DNA of 64,000 nt, from contig JBCBOS010000014.1 of the NCBI GenBank assembly GCA_039821145.1, positions 124,001 through 188,000 of the forward strand, in the 5' to 3' direction. A program made the translations under genes and the position numbers. Positions 25,885-34,625 of this stretch are shown here, piece by piece. The notes beneath the pieces are model-generated. The model did no database searches and had not been told where the DNA came from. It saw only the letters and a program-made list of their open reading frames with translations. How positions within the stretch are numbered: the stretch's first letter is position 1; every line of letters starts with the position of its first letter. The stretch comes from JBCCSZ01 sp039821145. Its GTDB lineage: Bacteria; Bacteroidota; Bacteroidia; Chitinophagales; Saprospiraceae.

Positions 25885-27180
25885 ATGATCGACAAGTCCC
25901 CTCTTGAATTGAATAAGGAGTTTCAGTACGCATTGGATGTGCTGGAAAAAACAGATCGTTCTGCCTTCATCACCGGGCGGGCCGGGACGGGTAAGTCCAC
26001 CCTTTTGAAGCTCTTTCGGAATACGACCCGAAAAAAGACCGTTGTCTTGGCCCCCACTGGCGTGGCAGCTCTCAATGTCAAAGGGCAAACCATCCACTCC
26101 TTCTTCCGATTTCCAGCCAAGCCATTGCGCCGAGAGGAGATCAAGCCCTTGCGCAATCGCAAGCTGTACAAGCGACTGGAAGTCTTGATCATCGATGAGA
26201 TTTCCATGGTTCGCGCTGATCTGTTGGACAACATCGACTACTTTTTGCGGCGCAATCGGGAAAATCCAAATCCTTTTGGCGGTGTTCAAGTCATCTTCTT
26301 TGGCGATTTGTTTCAGCTCCCTCCCGTGGTGTCTTCCGATGCCGAACGACAACTTTTCAGCACCTACTACGACAGTCCTTACTTCTTTTCTGCCAAGGTA
26401 TTTGAGGAAGGTTTTGGGATGGAAATGTTGGAGCTGCGGGTCACCTATCGGCAGGAATCCCGCCACTTTTTGCGCCTGCTGGAAGCCGTCCGCCTCAACC
26501 AAATCGACTACGACGACCTGGAAGACCTCAACGAACGCCACCAACCCAATTTTGACATCGAGGACTACTACATCACCCTCTCTCCCCGCAACGCCATCGT
26601 CAACCAAATCAACGAAAACCAGCTCAAGCGACTCGACAGCCGGGAATACACCTTTCTGGCCAGCATCCAAGGCAATTTCAATCCCCGCCTCTTCCCCACC
26701 GACGCCGCTTTGCAACTCAAGGCGGGCGCCCAAGTCATGTTTGTCAAAAATGATCCCCAGCGACGATTCGTCAATGGCACCATCGGCAAGATCACCGCTT
26801 TGAACGACGACCAGATCACCGTCCAAATCGAAAAACCCGACGGCAGCAAGCAAAAAATTGAGGTGGAAAAGTTGGAATGGGAAATCCTGCGCTATTCCAT
26901 CGACGACCAAGCCGGGCAGGGCCTACAGACCGATGTGGTGGGCAGTTTCAAACAGTACCCGCTTCGGCTGGCCTGGGCCATCACCATCCACAAAGCCCAG
27001 GGCAAAACTTTTGACAAGGTCATCATCAACATGGGCAGGGGCGCATTCGAACACGGGCAGACCTATGTGGCCTTGAGCCGTTGCCGCACCCTGGAAGGCA
27101 TTGTTCTCAAACAAGCACTCCGACCAAGAGACATCATGACCGACGAAAGAATTGTGGAATATTACGAACAGCAATTTTAA
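25885..27180 (+). CDS. Pif1-like superfamily 1 helicase
   Basis: 431 residues forming a compact SF1B helicase core. Visible motifs are Walker A GRAGTGKST (31-39), motif Ia (APTGVAALNVKGQTIHS), Walker B LIIDEISMV, motif III GDLFQLPPV, and motifs V/VI in TIHKAQGKTFDKVI and TYVALSRCR. The motif set is that of Pif1/RecD2 helicases (5'-3' DNA translocases acting on G4 or stalled forks). It lacks the N-terminal extensions of larger homologues. A C-terminal SH3-like insert (INENQLKRLD ... NGTIGKITAL) is present. The gene converges with the ABC ATPase 8 bases away. Confidence 0.93.
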   Translation: MIDKSPLELNKEFQYALDVLEKTDRSAFITGRAGTGKSTLLKLFRNTTRKKTVVLAPTGVAALNVKGQTIHSFFRFPAKPLRREEIKPLRNRKLYKRLEVLIIDEISMVRADLLDNIDYFLRRNRENPNPFGGVQVIFFGDLFQLPPVVSSDAERQLFSTYYDSPYFFSAKVFEEGFGMEMLELRVTYRQESRHFLRLLEAVRLNQIDYDDLEDLNERHQPNFDIEDYYITLSPRNAIVNQINENQLKRLDSREYTFLASIQGNFNPRLFPTDAALQLKAGAQVMFVKNDPQRRFVNGTIGKITALNDDQITVQIEKPDGSKQKIEVEKLEWEILRYSIDDQAGQGLQTDVVGSFKQYPLRLAWAITIHKAQGKTFDKVIINMGRGAFEHGQTYVALSRCRTLEGIVLKQALRPRDIMTDERIVEYYEQQF

Positions 27181-27188
27181 CAACTCCC

Positions 27189-27995
27189 CTAGCCCAACTC
27201 CGCAACCTGTACCATTCGATCCTCCACCAAGTGAACCAACTCCACAAAGTGGGGATCGCGCTTGGTTTCGCGACTGCGCTGCAAAGGTAGATCGACGTGG
27301 ATGTGTTCGACAAAGCGCGAAGGGGCGGACTTCATGATGTAGATGTCGTCGGCCAGGTAGACTGCCTCGGAAATGTCGTGGGTGACAAAGATGATCGTAG
27401 ACTGAAATTTGTGCCAGATGTCGGACAGCAAGTCCTGCATTTGGATGCGGGTTTTGATGTCGAGGGCACCGAAGGGTTCGTCCATGAGGAGGATGTCCGA
27501 GTTGGCAATGAGGCTGCGGGCGATGGCCACCCGTTGCAGTTGCCCCCCCGAAAGCTTGGGGTATTGGGCAAACTTGTGCTCATGTCCTGCAAGTCCCACC
27601 AATTCGATGAGTTCCATCGCTTTTTCGTTGCGCTCCTTGAGAGAGATGCCTTTGAAGTTGAGGGCCAAGCTTACATTTTCCAAGACTGTCATCCAAGGCA
27701 AGGACGAATATTGCTGGAAAACCATGCTCACCCGATTGTCATCGCCCACTGCTTGGCCATTGACCTTGATGGTACCTGCCGTGGGTTCCTGCAGCCCTGC
27801 GATGTAGCGCAAGATGGTGGACTTTCCACAGCCCGACATCCCCAGGATGACGACGAACTGTCCCTGCGCTGGTTTGTCTTCCACCAAAAAATCCAAATCC
27901 TTGATGATGGTCACTTTGCCAGAATCATAGGACTGCTCGATGCCGCGTAGCTCGATGATGTTTTTCTGATCTGGATTGTCTTTGAATGTGAACAT
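27189..27995 (-). CDS. ABC transporter ATPase, NitT/TauT type (operon gene 5)
   Basis: 268 residues with a complete nucleotide-binding domain: Walker A GMSGCGKST (52-60), Q-loop VFQQYSSLPWMTV, signature LSGGQLQRVAIAR, Walker B ILLMDEPFGALD and H-loop FVTHDISEAVYLAD. The closest class is SsuB/TauB/NrtD, which energises nitrate, taurine or sulfonate importers. It is the last gene of the five-gene operon, 15 bases after the permease. The substrate is not set by the ATPase. Confidence 0.94.
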   Translation of the reverse strand: MFTFKDNPDQKNIIELRGIEQSYDSGKVTIIKDLDFLVEDKPAQGQFVVILGMSGCGKSTILRYIAGLQEPTAGTIKVNGQAVGDDNRVSMVFQQYSSLPWMTVLENVSLALNFKGISLKERNEKAMELIELVGLAGHEHKFAQYPKLSGGQLQRVAIARSLIANSDILLMDEPFGALDIKTRIQMQDLLSDIWHKFQSTIIFVTHDISEAVYLADDIYIMKSAPSRFVEHIHVDLPLQRSRETKRDPHFVELVHLVEDRMVQVAELG

Positions 27996-28010
27996 AAAAT
28001 CGAGTTTGTA

Positions 28011-29123
28011 TCAGTTGGAGGTAGAACGATAGATGTTGAATTCACCATAAAAGATGAACAGCACGCCAGCAATGACCAAGATGGGCACCAAACTGGTCCA
28101 CAACCAGGCAATGCCCGGAATGATGGCCGTGATGATGAGCCCCATGACTACGACGCCCAACACCATGGCGATGCCATACTGGGATTCGCGCAAGCCAGCC
28201 GGACGGGTATTGAGGTATTTGTGCGGAAACAACCGGCGGTCGATGAAGACAAACAGTCGGTCTTGTATCAGGCCAATGATGATGAAGACCAGCAGGATGG
28301 CAAACACCTTTTCCGTCTGTCCGGTCCGGGAACTGGTCCAAATGAGTCGCCCGAGTCCCTTGGTGCTGTTGAGCAATTCGGCGATGATGATGTAGGTCCA
28401 AGAAATGGCGGTCAGCACCCGTATGTCGTCGATGACTTTGGACATGACAGAGGGAATGTAGACCGACTTAATCGTCTGCCAATCGGTGGCTCCCAAGGTG
28501 AAAACCGTTTTGAGGTACACATCATTGACCTGAAAGACCCGTTGCACGATGACCGGAATGAGATAGACCATGATGCCAAAGGCCAAAAAGGCAATCTTCA
28601 TGTTGTCGCCCGTGCCATACCAAGCCATGAATATGCCCACCAAGGCCGTCAGCGGCAGGAAGCGAAAGGCCTCCACTTGTCGATTGAACAGCCCTCTGAA
28701 CAGTGGATACAAACCCAAGACAAAGCCAATGGGAATGGACAGCATCACCGCCCAAAAGTAGCCTCGCAGGTTGAGCCAGATGGAATACCAGGCATTGGTC
28801 AGCAGCCCATCTGAGGAAAGCAGTTCTCCATAAGACCCAAAGGTGGCCATGGGAGTGGGAATGATGGGATAGACCTTGCGAAACTCGGTGGCGTTGGCAA
28901 AGGCGATGGAATCCAGGCGAGTCAGAGAGTCGATGCGGGCCAGGGTCAGCGAATCAGCTCCGATGGAGGAGGGCAATTCCTGCTGTTCGATCCCCACCGG
29001 AATCTGTTGGCTTTTGGCTTCGGCCACCAGCCACCAGGCCAGCACGAACAGCAACAGCCCCAGCAGGCCAAAAATGATGTTCTGAGTCCGGCTCAGTTCT
29101 CCTCTCAGGGCAAATAATGACAT
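28011..29123 (-). CDS. ABC permease, NitT/TauT type with extra segments (operon gene 4)
   Basis: 370 residues, longer than the usual about 260. TM1 (about 16-34) is followed by an about 75-residue periplasmic segment rich in Ser/Asp. The core binding-protein-dependent permease domain then carries the EAA loop FTLGATDWQTIKSVYIPSVMSKVIDDIR, which couples to the ATPase. Two further hydrophobic helices close the protein (AMVLGVVVMGLIITAII, WLWTSLVPILVIAGVLFIFY). The periplasmic insertion could reach the tethered substrate-binding domain encoded upstream, which is inference. A strong hairpin separates it from that gene. Confidence 0.92.
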   Translation of the reverse strand: MSLFALRGELSRTQNIIFGLLGLLLFVLAWWLVAEAKSQQIPVGIEQQELPSSIGADSLTLARIDSLTRLDSIAFANATEFRKVYPIIPTPMATFGSYGELLSSDGLLTNAWYSIWLNLRGYFWAVMLSIPIGFVLGLYPLFRGLFNRQVEAFRFLPLTALVGIFMAWYGTGDNMKIAFLAFGIMVYLIPVIVQRVFQVNDVYLKTVFTLGATDWQTIKSVYIPSVMSKVIDDIRVLTAISWTYIIIAELLNSTKGLGRLIWTSSRTGQTEKVFAILLVFIIIGLIQDRLFVFIDRRLFPHKYLNTRPAGLRESQYGIAMVLGVVVMGLIITAIIPGIAWLWTSLVPILVIAGVLFIFYGEFNIYRSTSN

Positions 29124-29160
29124 CGTATAATGGATTGTTTGTCAGTAGGTAAGGGACAAA

Positions 29161-29198
29161 CAGTTGGAAAGGACCTCCGGAGACATCCTTTCCAACTG
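29161..29198 (-). terminator. Intercistronic hairpin in ABC operon
   Basis: Perfect 13-base arms cagttggaaagga (29161-29173) and tcctttccaactg (29186-29198) lie between the substrate-binding-protein stop and the permease start. There is no real T-run on the minus strand. It may stabilise the upstream mRNA or cause partial termination, giving more binding protein than permease, as in other ABC operons. Confidence 0.6.
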
Positions 29199-29216
29199 TA
29201 GATGGGTACAGACAAA

Positions 29217-30788
29217 TTAGTCTGGGATCAATTCAAAATCAGTCCGACGGTTTCTGCTCCGTCCATCTTCCGTACTGTTGGTCGCCACCGGCTTGTCTGG
29301 ACCATTGCCCAATACGACAAAGCGATTGCGAGGCATGCCGTGCTCCTGTATCAGGTAATCGACCACAGACTGGGCCCGGCGAAGAGACAGGCGCTTGTTG
29401 GAGGCTGCCTTTCCGACATTGTCGGTATTGCCCTCTACCCGGATGCGAGAGTTGGCAAAAGACTTGGCGATGTCCACAAATTCCTTGTCGATGATGTATT
29501 TGGCGTTTTCGTCCAATTTGTACTCAGCCGTGCGGAAGCTGATGCTGACAGCCTTGGTGGCAATGGCAGCTTTGGTCTCGTCCGCTTTTTTGGCAGAAGC
29601 AAATACCTTTTGGCCCTCTGCGGCATGGGAGGAACCCTCCAACTGGGTGTTTTTGACCAAATCGGTGTACTTGATCAAACGCCAATTGGGCACCTTGTCT
29701 TTGATGTAGTTCAGATCGCGGTAGACATTGGTCATGTTGCTGTACAACTCCTCACCAGTGACTCCTTTGTATGCCGTGTTGATGCCGTAGAAATCGAGGT
29801 TGTCTCCGTGGGTACACAATCTGACGTTGTTGATGGCGTCGTAGGTCAGGGCCTCATCGTATCCATCAAAGGCAGCAGCCAAAATCTTGGCGGCCTTGCG
29901 CTTGGCGGCATCATTGGAGTTGATCTCAGAAGCTCCTTTCATCCAACCTTCGTAAAGGTCCATCATCTTGCGCTTGTTGCGCTCTACATAGTCTTTTTTG
30001 GCAATGAAGACATCGGCGATGATGTGAGAAGCAGAGCGGGTGCTTTCCAAGACGCGGGCACCGGGAACAGATTGGACACAGTCTGCATCGTCGGGACTCC
30101 ACACCACGGCGGCATCTGCAGCGCGGCTTTTGAAGGCCTGGGCAGCATCGATGGCGTTTGCCTGCGGCAAGATTTCCACATCATCGGTTGTCAAACCTCC
30201 GGCTTGTAGCAGCCAAATCAGGAAGGAATGAGAAGGCGTCATTTCGGCAACGGCAATCTTTTTGCCTCTGAGGTCGGATACCTTGTTGATGCCACGGCGC
30301 ACCACGACGGCATCGCCACCGCGGGACCAGTCGGCCTGAAAGACCACGACGGGATCGTATTGTGCGAGGGCACCTGCTTCGGTTGGGAAAGCGTCGATGG
30401 TTGCCCAAAGGAGATTGACTTCATCGTTTTTCCAAGCAGCTCGGGACGCCTCGAAATCGTCGAGGATCTTGAACTCCACCTTCATGCCATAGTCCTTGAA
30501 GTAGCGGGATTTTTCGCTGGCTTCAAAGCCTTCATTGAAATATTGTCCACCGGCATATCCTCCCCAGGTCACCACGCCGATGCGCACAACCCCATCGTCT
30601 TTGGCGCCAGAGCTGCCATTGGAGGGAGAAGAATTGACATTGTCGCCATTGCTGGGAGAATCGGCTTGTTCCACCAAATCCTGTCCCATGTCTGTTTGCT
30701 GCAAGAAGTAACGCCCGGCGAAGAAGACCCCGGCAACGATGGCTACGGTGATCAAAAACTTGGAAAAAGTAGTTAAACGTCTGGCCAT
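29217..30788 (-). CDS. Substrate-binding protein fused to OmpA domain (operon gene 3)
   Basis: 523 residues with an unusual fusion. A single uncleaved-looking membrane anchor (about 10-28) is followed by an Asn/Ser/Gly linker (41-64). An NMT1/TauA-like periplasmic binding domain follows (about 66-345: VRIGVVTWGGYAGG, LRGKKIAVAEMTPSHSFL, AAVVWSPDDADC). A second linker leads to an OmpA/MotB peptidoglycan-binding domain (about 413-521) with Asp456 in EGNTDNVG and Arg514/515 in RSRNRRTDFE. Unlike a normal importer it would be pinned to both the inner membrane and the wall. Annotation pipelines give such proteins a combined 'phosphate ABC substrate-binding/OmpA' name, but phosphate specificity is not evident here. 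Cys237 and Cys325 may pair. Confidence 0.9.
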   Translation of the reverse strand: MARRLTTFSKFLITVAIVAGVFFAGRYFLQQTDMGQDLVEQADSPSNGDNVNSSPSNGSSGAKDDGVVRIGVVTWGGYAGGQYFNEGFEASEKSRYFKDYGMKVEFKILDDFEASRAAWKNDEVNLLWATIDAFPTEAGALAQYDPVVVFQADWSRGGDAVVVRRGINKVSDLRGKKIAVAEMTPSHSFLIWLLQAGGLTTDDVEILPQANAIDAAQAFKSRAADAAVVWSPDDADCVQSVPGARVLESTRSASHIIADVFIAKKDYVERNKRKMMDLYEGWMKGASEINSNDAAKRKAAKILAAAFDGYDEALTYDAINNVRLCTHGDNLDFYGINTAYKGVTGEELYSNMTNVYRDLNYIKDKVPNWRLIKYTDLVKNTQLEGSSHAAEGQKVFASAKKADETKAAIATKAVSISFRTAEYKLDENAKYIIDKEFVDIAKSFANSRIRVEGNTDNVGKAASNKRLSLRRAQSVVDYLIQEHGMPRNRFVVLGNGPDKPVATNSTEDGRSRNRRTDFELIPD

Positions 30789-30867
30789 TAGTTGTTGTTT
30801 TGTTTCGGCTTTGATGCCATGTTCAAAGCGCAGGTGATGTAATGTTTGGTGTCATCAATTGACTAAA

Positions 30868-31884
30868 TCAATCGAAGAAGTTGTCGTATTGATTGGTGTG
30901 ATTTTGTTCTCTGACCACTTTTTTCATGGGCTGGTTGAGGTCCAGGACATCTTCATCGTTATTGGCCTGGTCCAAGAGGCTGCCCTTTTCGGCTCCAAGA
31001 ATGAGGGAGACACCCTCGTTTTCCCATTTTTCGAGCATTTTGAGACCTTCCTCCTCGAATACGCCGTTTTGCAAGTCGATGGACTCCATGAAGTTGGCCG
31101 ACATGCTCATGAAATTTTCGATCTCCCCAACCTTCTGGCTCACATCATCGGCGACGGCTTCCAGGGCCATGTCAAACATGGCGCGTTTGTCCTTGTTGCC
31201 AGCGATGATGTTCATGGCTGATTTCATGGCACCGTGGCTGGCGTGAATGGCCTTGCGCTCCTGTTCTTTGACCTCCACTTGGTCCTTGATGTCTTCCATG
31301 AGGATTTCGGAGTTTTCGTACATCTTGGTCAGCACCCGGTAGAGCACCTCCATTTTTTTGTACAAGTCTCCGAGGCGCATGTTGGACTCTTTGAGGCGTC
31401 CGGCTTTGCGCGATTTGAGGATGACGATGTTCTGCTTGTTCTTGGCCTTGGCCTTGCTGGCCAGGTTGAGGTTGCTCTCGATGGACCGCTGGTTGTTGTG
31501 GATGATTTCGCGCAGCTTGTGCATCTGGCCTCTGAGCTGAGAAATCTGGCGGTTCATTTTGCGCAAATTGTCCTTGAGGTCATCCACATAAGATTTGAGG
31601 ATGCCGATGGGATCGATTTGTACAAACAATCCGGTGACCCAGCGCATGACGCTTTTGTACATGTACCAAACGAGGTTGCGCATCTTTGGGTCCAGCACCA
31701 TGTAAACGATGGCTGCCAGGGCCAGCAGCATGGCACTCAGGGCTACGACATTGTTGGCCAATGCCAAGATGGCTGCCATGTTGCTGTAGACCAGGGCTCC
31801 TCCTCCGATGAGCAGTCCCCCCATGACGATGGCGCCGGTAATTCCTTCCGGTTTTTTCCAAAATGATTTGGGTGTAGACTCCAT
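30868..31884 (-). CDS. Two-TM coiled-coil protein, PspA-like helices (operon gene 2)
   Basis: 338 residues from the ATG at 31884; an upstream in-frame start would add 13 basic residues. Two hydrophobic helices (about 18-36 and 45-65) are followed by a long, heptad-rich helical region (about 90-230), a pause around GNKDKRAMFDMAL, and a further helix ending in an acidic tail. The helix pattern (LKSYVDDLKDNLRKMNRQIS, then KAKNKQNIVILKSRKAGRL) recalls PspA/ESCRT-III-like hairpins, here preceded by a membrane anchor. The resemblance is structural guesswork, and the family is not recognised. Its tight position in the operon suggests a partner of the tethered ABC system. Confidence 0.65.
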   Translation of the reverse strand: MESTPKSFWKKPEGITGAIVMGGLLIGGGALVYSNMAAILALANNVVALSAMLLALAAIVYMVLDPKMRNLVWYMYKSVMRWVTGLFVQIDPIGILKSYVDDLKDNLRKMNRQISQLRGQMHKLREIIHNNQRSIESNLNLASKAKAKNKQNIVILKSRKAGRLKESNMRLGDLYKKMEVLYRVLTKMYENSEILMEDIKDQVEVKEQERKAIHASHGAMKSAMNIIAGNKDKRAMFDMALEAVADDVSQKVGEIENFMSMSANFMESIDLQNGVFEEEGLKMLEKWENEGVSLILGAEKGSLLDQANNDEDVLDLNQPMKKVVREQNHTNQYDNFFD

Positions 31885-32077
31885 ATCTTGTGATCCTTTT
31901 CTTCTGATTCGAATGTATAGCAAATGCTGCGCCTAAGCGCAAGGGGTGGTAAATTACTATTTTTACCATAAACATGCAGCCAGCAAGTGTAAACACCTTT
32001 GCCGACCAATGGCAAATATACTTTTTCCCCCGGAATAAAAGAGACAGTCAAAGGCCTATCTTTTTTTACAAAAGGCT

Positions 32078-32758
32078 TTAGGCCAAGTATTGTTTCATTT
32101 TTTGGACATCCTCCTTGATTTTATCGACGATGCTGTTGTAAGTGGTCACAAAATCATTTTGTGTATTGCTCACTTTGATGGTGGCTTTTTGGACGGCATC
32201 CTTGACGGTGGCCATCTGGGTCTCGTGTTGTTCGATCTCTTTTTGGAGTTGCAAAATGCGGGTTCGCTTGTCCTTGATGCTCTGTTGCATTTTTTTGTAC
32301 TGCTCCTCTTTGCCGCCGATTTGCCGTTTGCGCTGGTTGGCCAGGGCTTGCCCAAATTTGTTTTCTTCCTCTTTGAGGATGCGCAGGTAGTGACCTGCCG
32401 TATCGATCAATTTTTGTGGCGTGGCTCCCATGGTCTGGGCGGCGGCGAAAGCACTTTTGTAGCGGGTGGCTTCGTCCATGGCCATTTTGCTGAGGTTTTG
32501 AAGGGACTGGCGGTATTCCAGATAGTCGAAGCCCTCCAGATTGTTTTTATCCATGGCTCCCAGCAAGACGTTGAGAAATTTTTGGCTGACACGTCCCTCA
32601 GAGGCCACGATGGGCGTTGAGATGGGTTCTGCCTTACCCTGGGGAGGGTTGGCAGCAGGCGCATTGCTTTGCAGGACTGTTTTTTCTTGTGGAGATTGTG
32701 ACTTCTCCGCTCCTTTCTCGTCTTCAATAATGAACAACGATTTGAGTTTTTTCAGCAT
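32078..32758 (-). CDS. Cytoplasmic coiled-coil protein (operon gene 1)
   Basis: 226 residues. A short basic N-terminus (MLKKLKSLF) is followed by a low-complexity Pro/Ala/Gln region (20-60). A compact helical unit comes next (about 62-135: FLNVLLGAMDKNNLEGFDYLEY, MDEATRYKSAFAAAQTMGA), then a long coiled coil (about 140-224). There is no signal peptide or TM. The family is not recognised. As first gene of the unit it is separated from gene 2 by 193 bases. The middle unit is well structured, with Met/Gly motifs that look conserved. Confidence 0.65.
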   Translation of the reverse strand: MLKKLKSLFIIEDEKGAEKSQSPQEKTVLQSNAPAANPPQGKAEPISTPIVASEGRVSQKFLNVLLGAMDKNNLEGFDYLEYRQSLQNLSKMAMDEATRYKSAFAAAQTMGATPQKLIDTAGHYLRILKEEENKFGQALANQRKRQIGGKEEQYKKMQQSIKDKRTRILQLQKEIEQHETQMATVKDAVQKATIKVSNTQNDFVTTYNSIVDKIKEDVQKMKQYLA

Positions 32759-33355
32759 ATGTCTTCAATCAATGGTACGATTTGAGGCGTTCTGTCCTTG
32801 TGCGGCAGCAGCCCAGCCTAGATATTGAGGCTCGTACAAAGTAAGGAAATTTCATACTAAACTACAAGCTGGAAGCGAAATGACCTGATTGGTCCGTCGA
32901 TTCCCCTTGCTGTTGGCCGATTGGCAAACGGCTGGGTGGCTTGTGAATGGCAATAAATGGTTTGTGACGATCAACTACCTGGATTGCGACATTGGCCAAA
33001 GAGAGAGGGCCAGCAGTTCAGATGAAGTCAATCCAATTCTTATTCTTGGTACAGGATCAAGGCTATCATTCAATTTAAGAGAGGTGTAGCGGGAAGAGGT
33101 GCGTTTGTTCAAGGCCTCGGCGCCATCGACCCGGACACCAACGTTAGGAAGGAGCCCTACAGTTGTGGGGCTTTTTTTATTGGTCAATGCCAAAAGGTCG
33201 GGCGCAGCCACAGATTAACAAGCCGAATAGAATATCGCTTTGCATTCTTTTTTTTTACTTTGCGGTCGAAATTCAATTGCAGGCCTGAAAATTGGGAAGG
33301 CATACATTTCCCCTTCGCCCAGGCGCTCATCAGACCAACCAAATAAATCAAACCC
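32759..33355. other. Intergenic region with RNA-like structure and terminator
   Basis: These 597 bases separate the minus-strand five-gene operon from arginine deiminase. A hairpin plus seven T residues at 33153-33178 (+ strand) ends something transcribed rightward, yet no + strand gene lies upstream. Segment 32981-33034 can fold: ggattgcgac pairs with gtcaatcc (two-base bulge) around an inner ttggcc/ggccag helix. A leader RNA or attenuator for arginine deiminase, or a small RNA, is possible. A minus-strand open frame at 32975-33211 has no recognisable features. Confidence 0.4.
33153..33179 (+). terminator. Terminator upstream of arginine deiminase
   Basis: Arms agccctac (33153-33160) and gtggggct (33165-33172) form 8 pairs, one of them T-G, with a four-base loop. 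Seven T residues follow. It lies about 180 bases before the arginine deiminase start. Confidence 0.65.
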
Positions 33356-34621
33356 ATGGCAAAACAGCCAACTGTACAAGTCCATTCCGAGATTGGACAG
33401 CTCAAGAGAGTCATCGTCCACCGTCCCGACGAGGGAATCAGCAGAATTTCTCCCAAAAAGGCCGAAGAGTTGTTGTTTGACGACATCGTTTACTTGCCTC
33501 AGATGCAAGAAGAACACGATCTGTTTGTCGAGGTGCTTTCCACCTTTTTGGGGAAGGAAAATGTCCTGTACACAGAAACCCTATTGGCCGAGGCTCTTGT
33601 GGCAGACCCCGGTACCAAGGCCGAGTTGCTGCAATTGATCGTCGAGGATGAAGAACTGCCCAAGCACTACCACGATTTGCTGAGCGGCATGCCCGTCAAA
33701 GAGCTGACGCAGGTATTGATCTCGGGCTATTACCGCCAGGAGGACATCATCTTTTTTGATCCCATCCCCAACTTCATCTTCACCCGCGACATTGCCGTGG
33801 TAATCAACGATCATGTCATCATTACCAAGGCAGCCAAAGAAGCTCGCTCGCGCGAAAACTTTTTGACTCGTTTCATCTTCAAGGCCCACCCCATCTTTCA
33901 GGAGCTGAGCGAATCCGGTCGACTGATCAACCTCAACCACATTGACTTGTTTCCTCCCTCCAAAAAAGGAGAACGGGTCTCCATCGAGGGAGGCGATGTG
34001 ATGATGCTCAACGAAGACTACCTGCTGATCGGATGCAGTGAGCGGACCACGGAGCACGCCATTCACAGTCTCAAAGGGGTTCTGTTTGAGAAAAAGGTCA
34101 TCAAAAACGTGGTTCAAATCACCGTGCCGGCAGATCGGGCCTTCATGCACATCGACACCCTCTTTACCCACATCAACCACAACCACATTGCTGCCTTCAA
34201 ACCCATTGTCATCGATGGATTGGGGTCCAATGTGAAGGTGTATCGACAAAATGGGGCTTTCACGACCTATCCATCTGTCAAGGACTTCATGTCGGCAGAA
34301 ATCAATCCCAACATGGACTACATCTGCAGTGGCAACGGGCAATCGCCCTACCAAGAGCGAGAGCAATGGACCGACGGCTGCAATCTGGTGGCCCTGCGCC
34401 CTGGCATCGCCCTGACCTATGATCGCAACATCAAAACCGAGGAGGCCTTCCGCGAAAAAGGCTATCAAATACTGACTGCCAGAAAGTTGATCTCGGGCGT
34501 CAAGAAGGGACAAATCGATCCCGCGACCCTGACCAATACCATCATTACCTTGCCCTCCAACGAATTGTCGAGAGCGCGGGGTGGTTCGCACTGCATGACT
34601 TGTCCCATCGAAAGAGGCTAA
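33356..34621 (+). CDS. arcA: Arginine deiminase
   Basis: 421 residues. The enzyme hydrolyses arginine to citrulline and ammonia. Guanidine-modifying-superfamily motifs are present: LLFDDIVYLPQ (FDD, 41-43), the EGGD segment, FMHIDTLFTH with the His-x-Asp pair, and the C-terminal GGSHCMTCPIER with nucleophile Cys413, equivalent by position to Cys406 of Pseudomonas ArcA. Length is typical. The usual partners arcB, arcC and arcD are absent here, so ATP production from citrulline cannot be assumed. Four bases separate it from the thioesterase gene, indicating co-transcription. Confidence 0.93.
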   Translation: MAKQPTVQVHSEIGQLKRVIVHRPDEGISRISPKKAEELLFDDIVYLPQMQEEHDLFVEVLSTFLGKENVLYTETLLAEALVADPGTKAELLQLIVEDEELPKHYHDLLSGMPVKELTQVLISGYYRQEDIIFFDPIPNFIFTRDIAVVINDHVIITKAAKEARSRENFLTRFIFKAHPIFQELSESGRLINLNHIDLFPPSKKGERVSIEGGDVMMLNEDYLLIGCSERTTEHAIHSLKGVLFEKKVIKNVVQITVPADRAFMHIDTLFTHINHNHIAAFKPIVIDGLGSNVKVYRQNGAFTTYPSVKDFMSAEINPNMDYICSGNGQSPYQEREQWTDGCNLVALRPGIALTYDRNIKTEEAFREKGYQILTARKLISGVKKGQIDPATLTNTIITLPSNELSRARGGSHCMTCPIERG

Positions 34622-34625
34622 AACC

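Noticed and set aside
33140..33160. Resemblance of cgttagga near the terminator to an integron attC core.
   Set aside because: The GTTRRRY pattern fails at the last base and no matching RYYYAAC partner was found nearby.
32975..33211. Minus-strand open frame of 78 codons in the region upstream of arginine deiminase.
   Set aside because: No signal, domain or family pattern; it runs through the terminator hairpin and the foldable segment, so the DNA looks non-coding.
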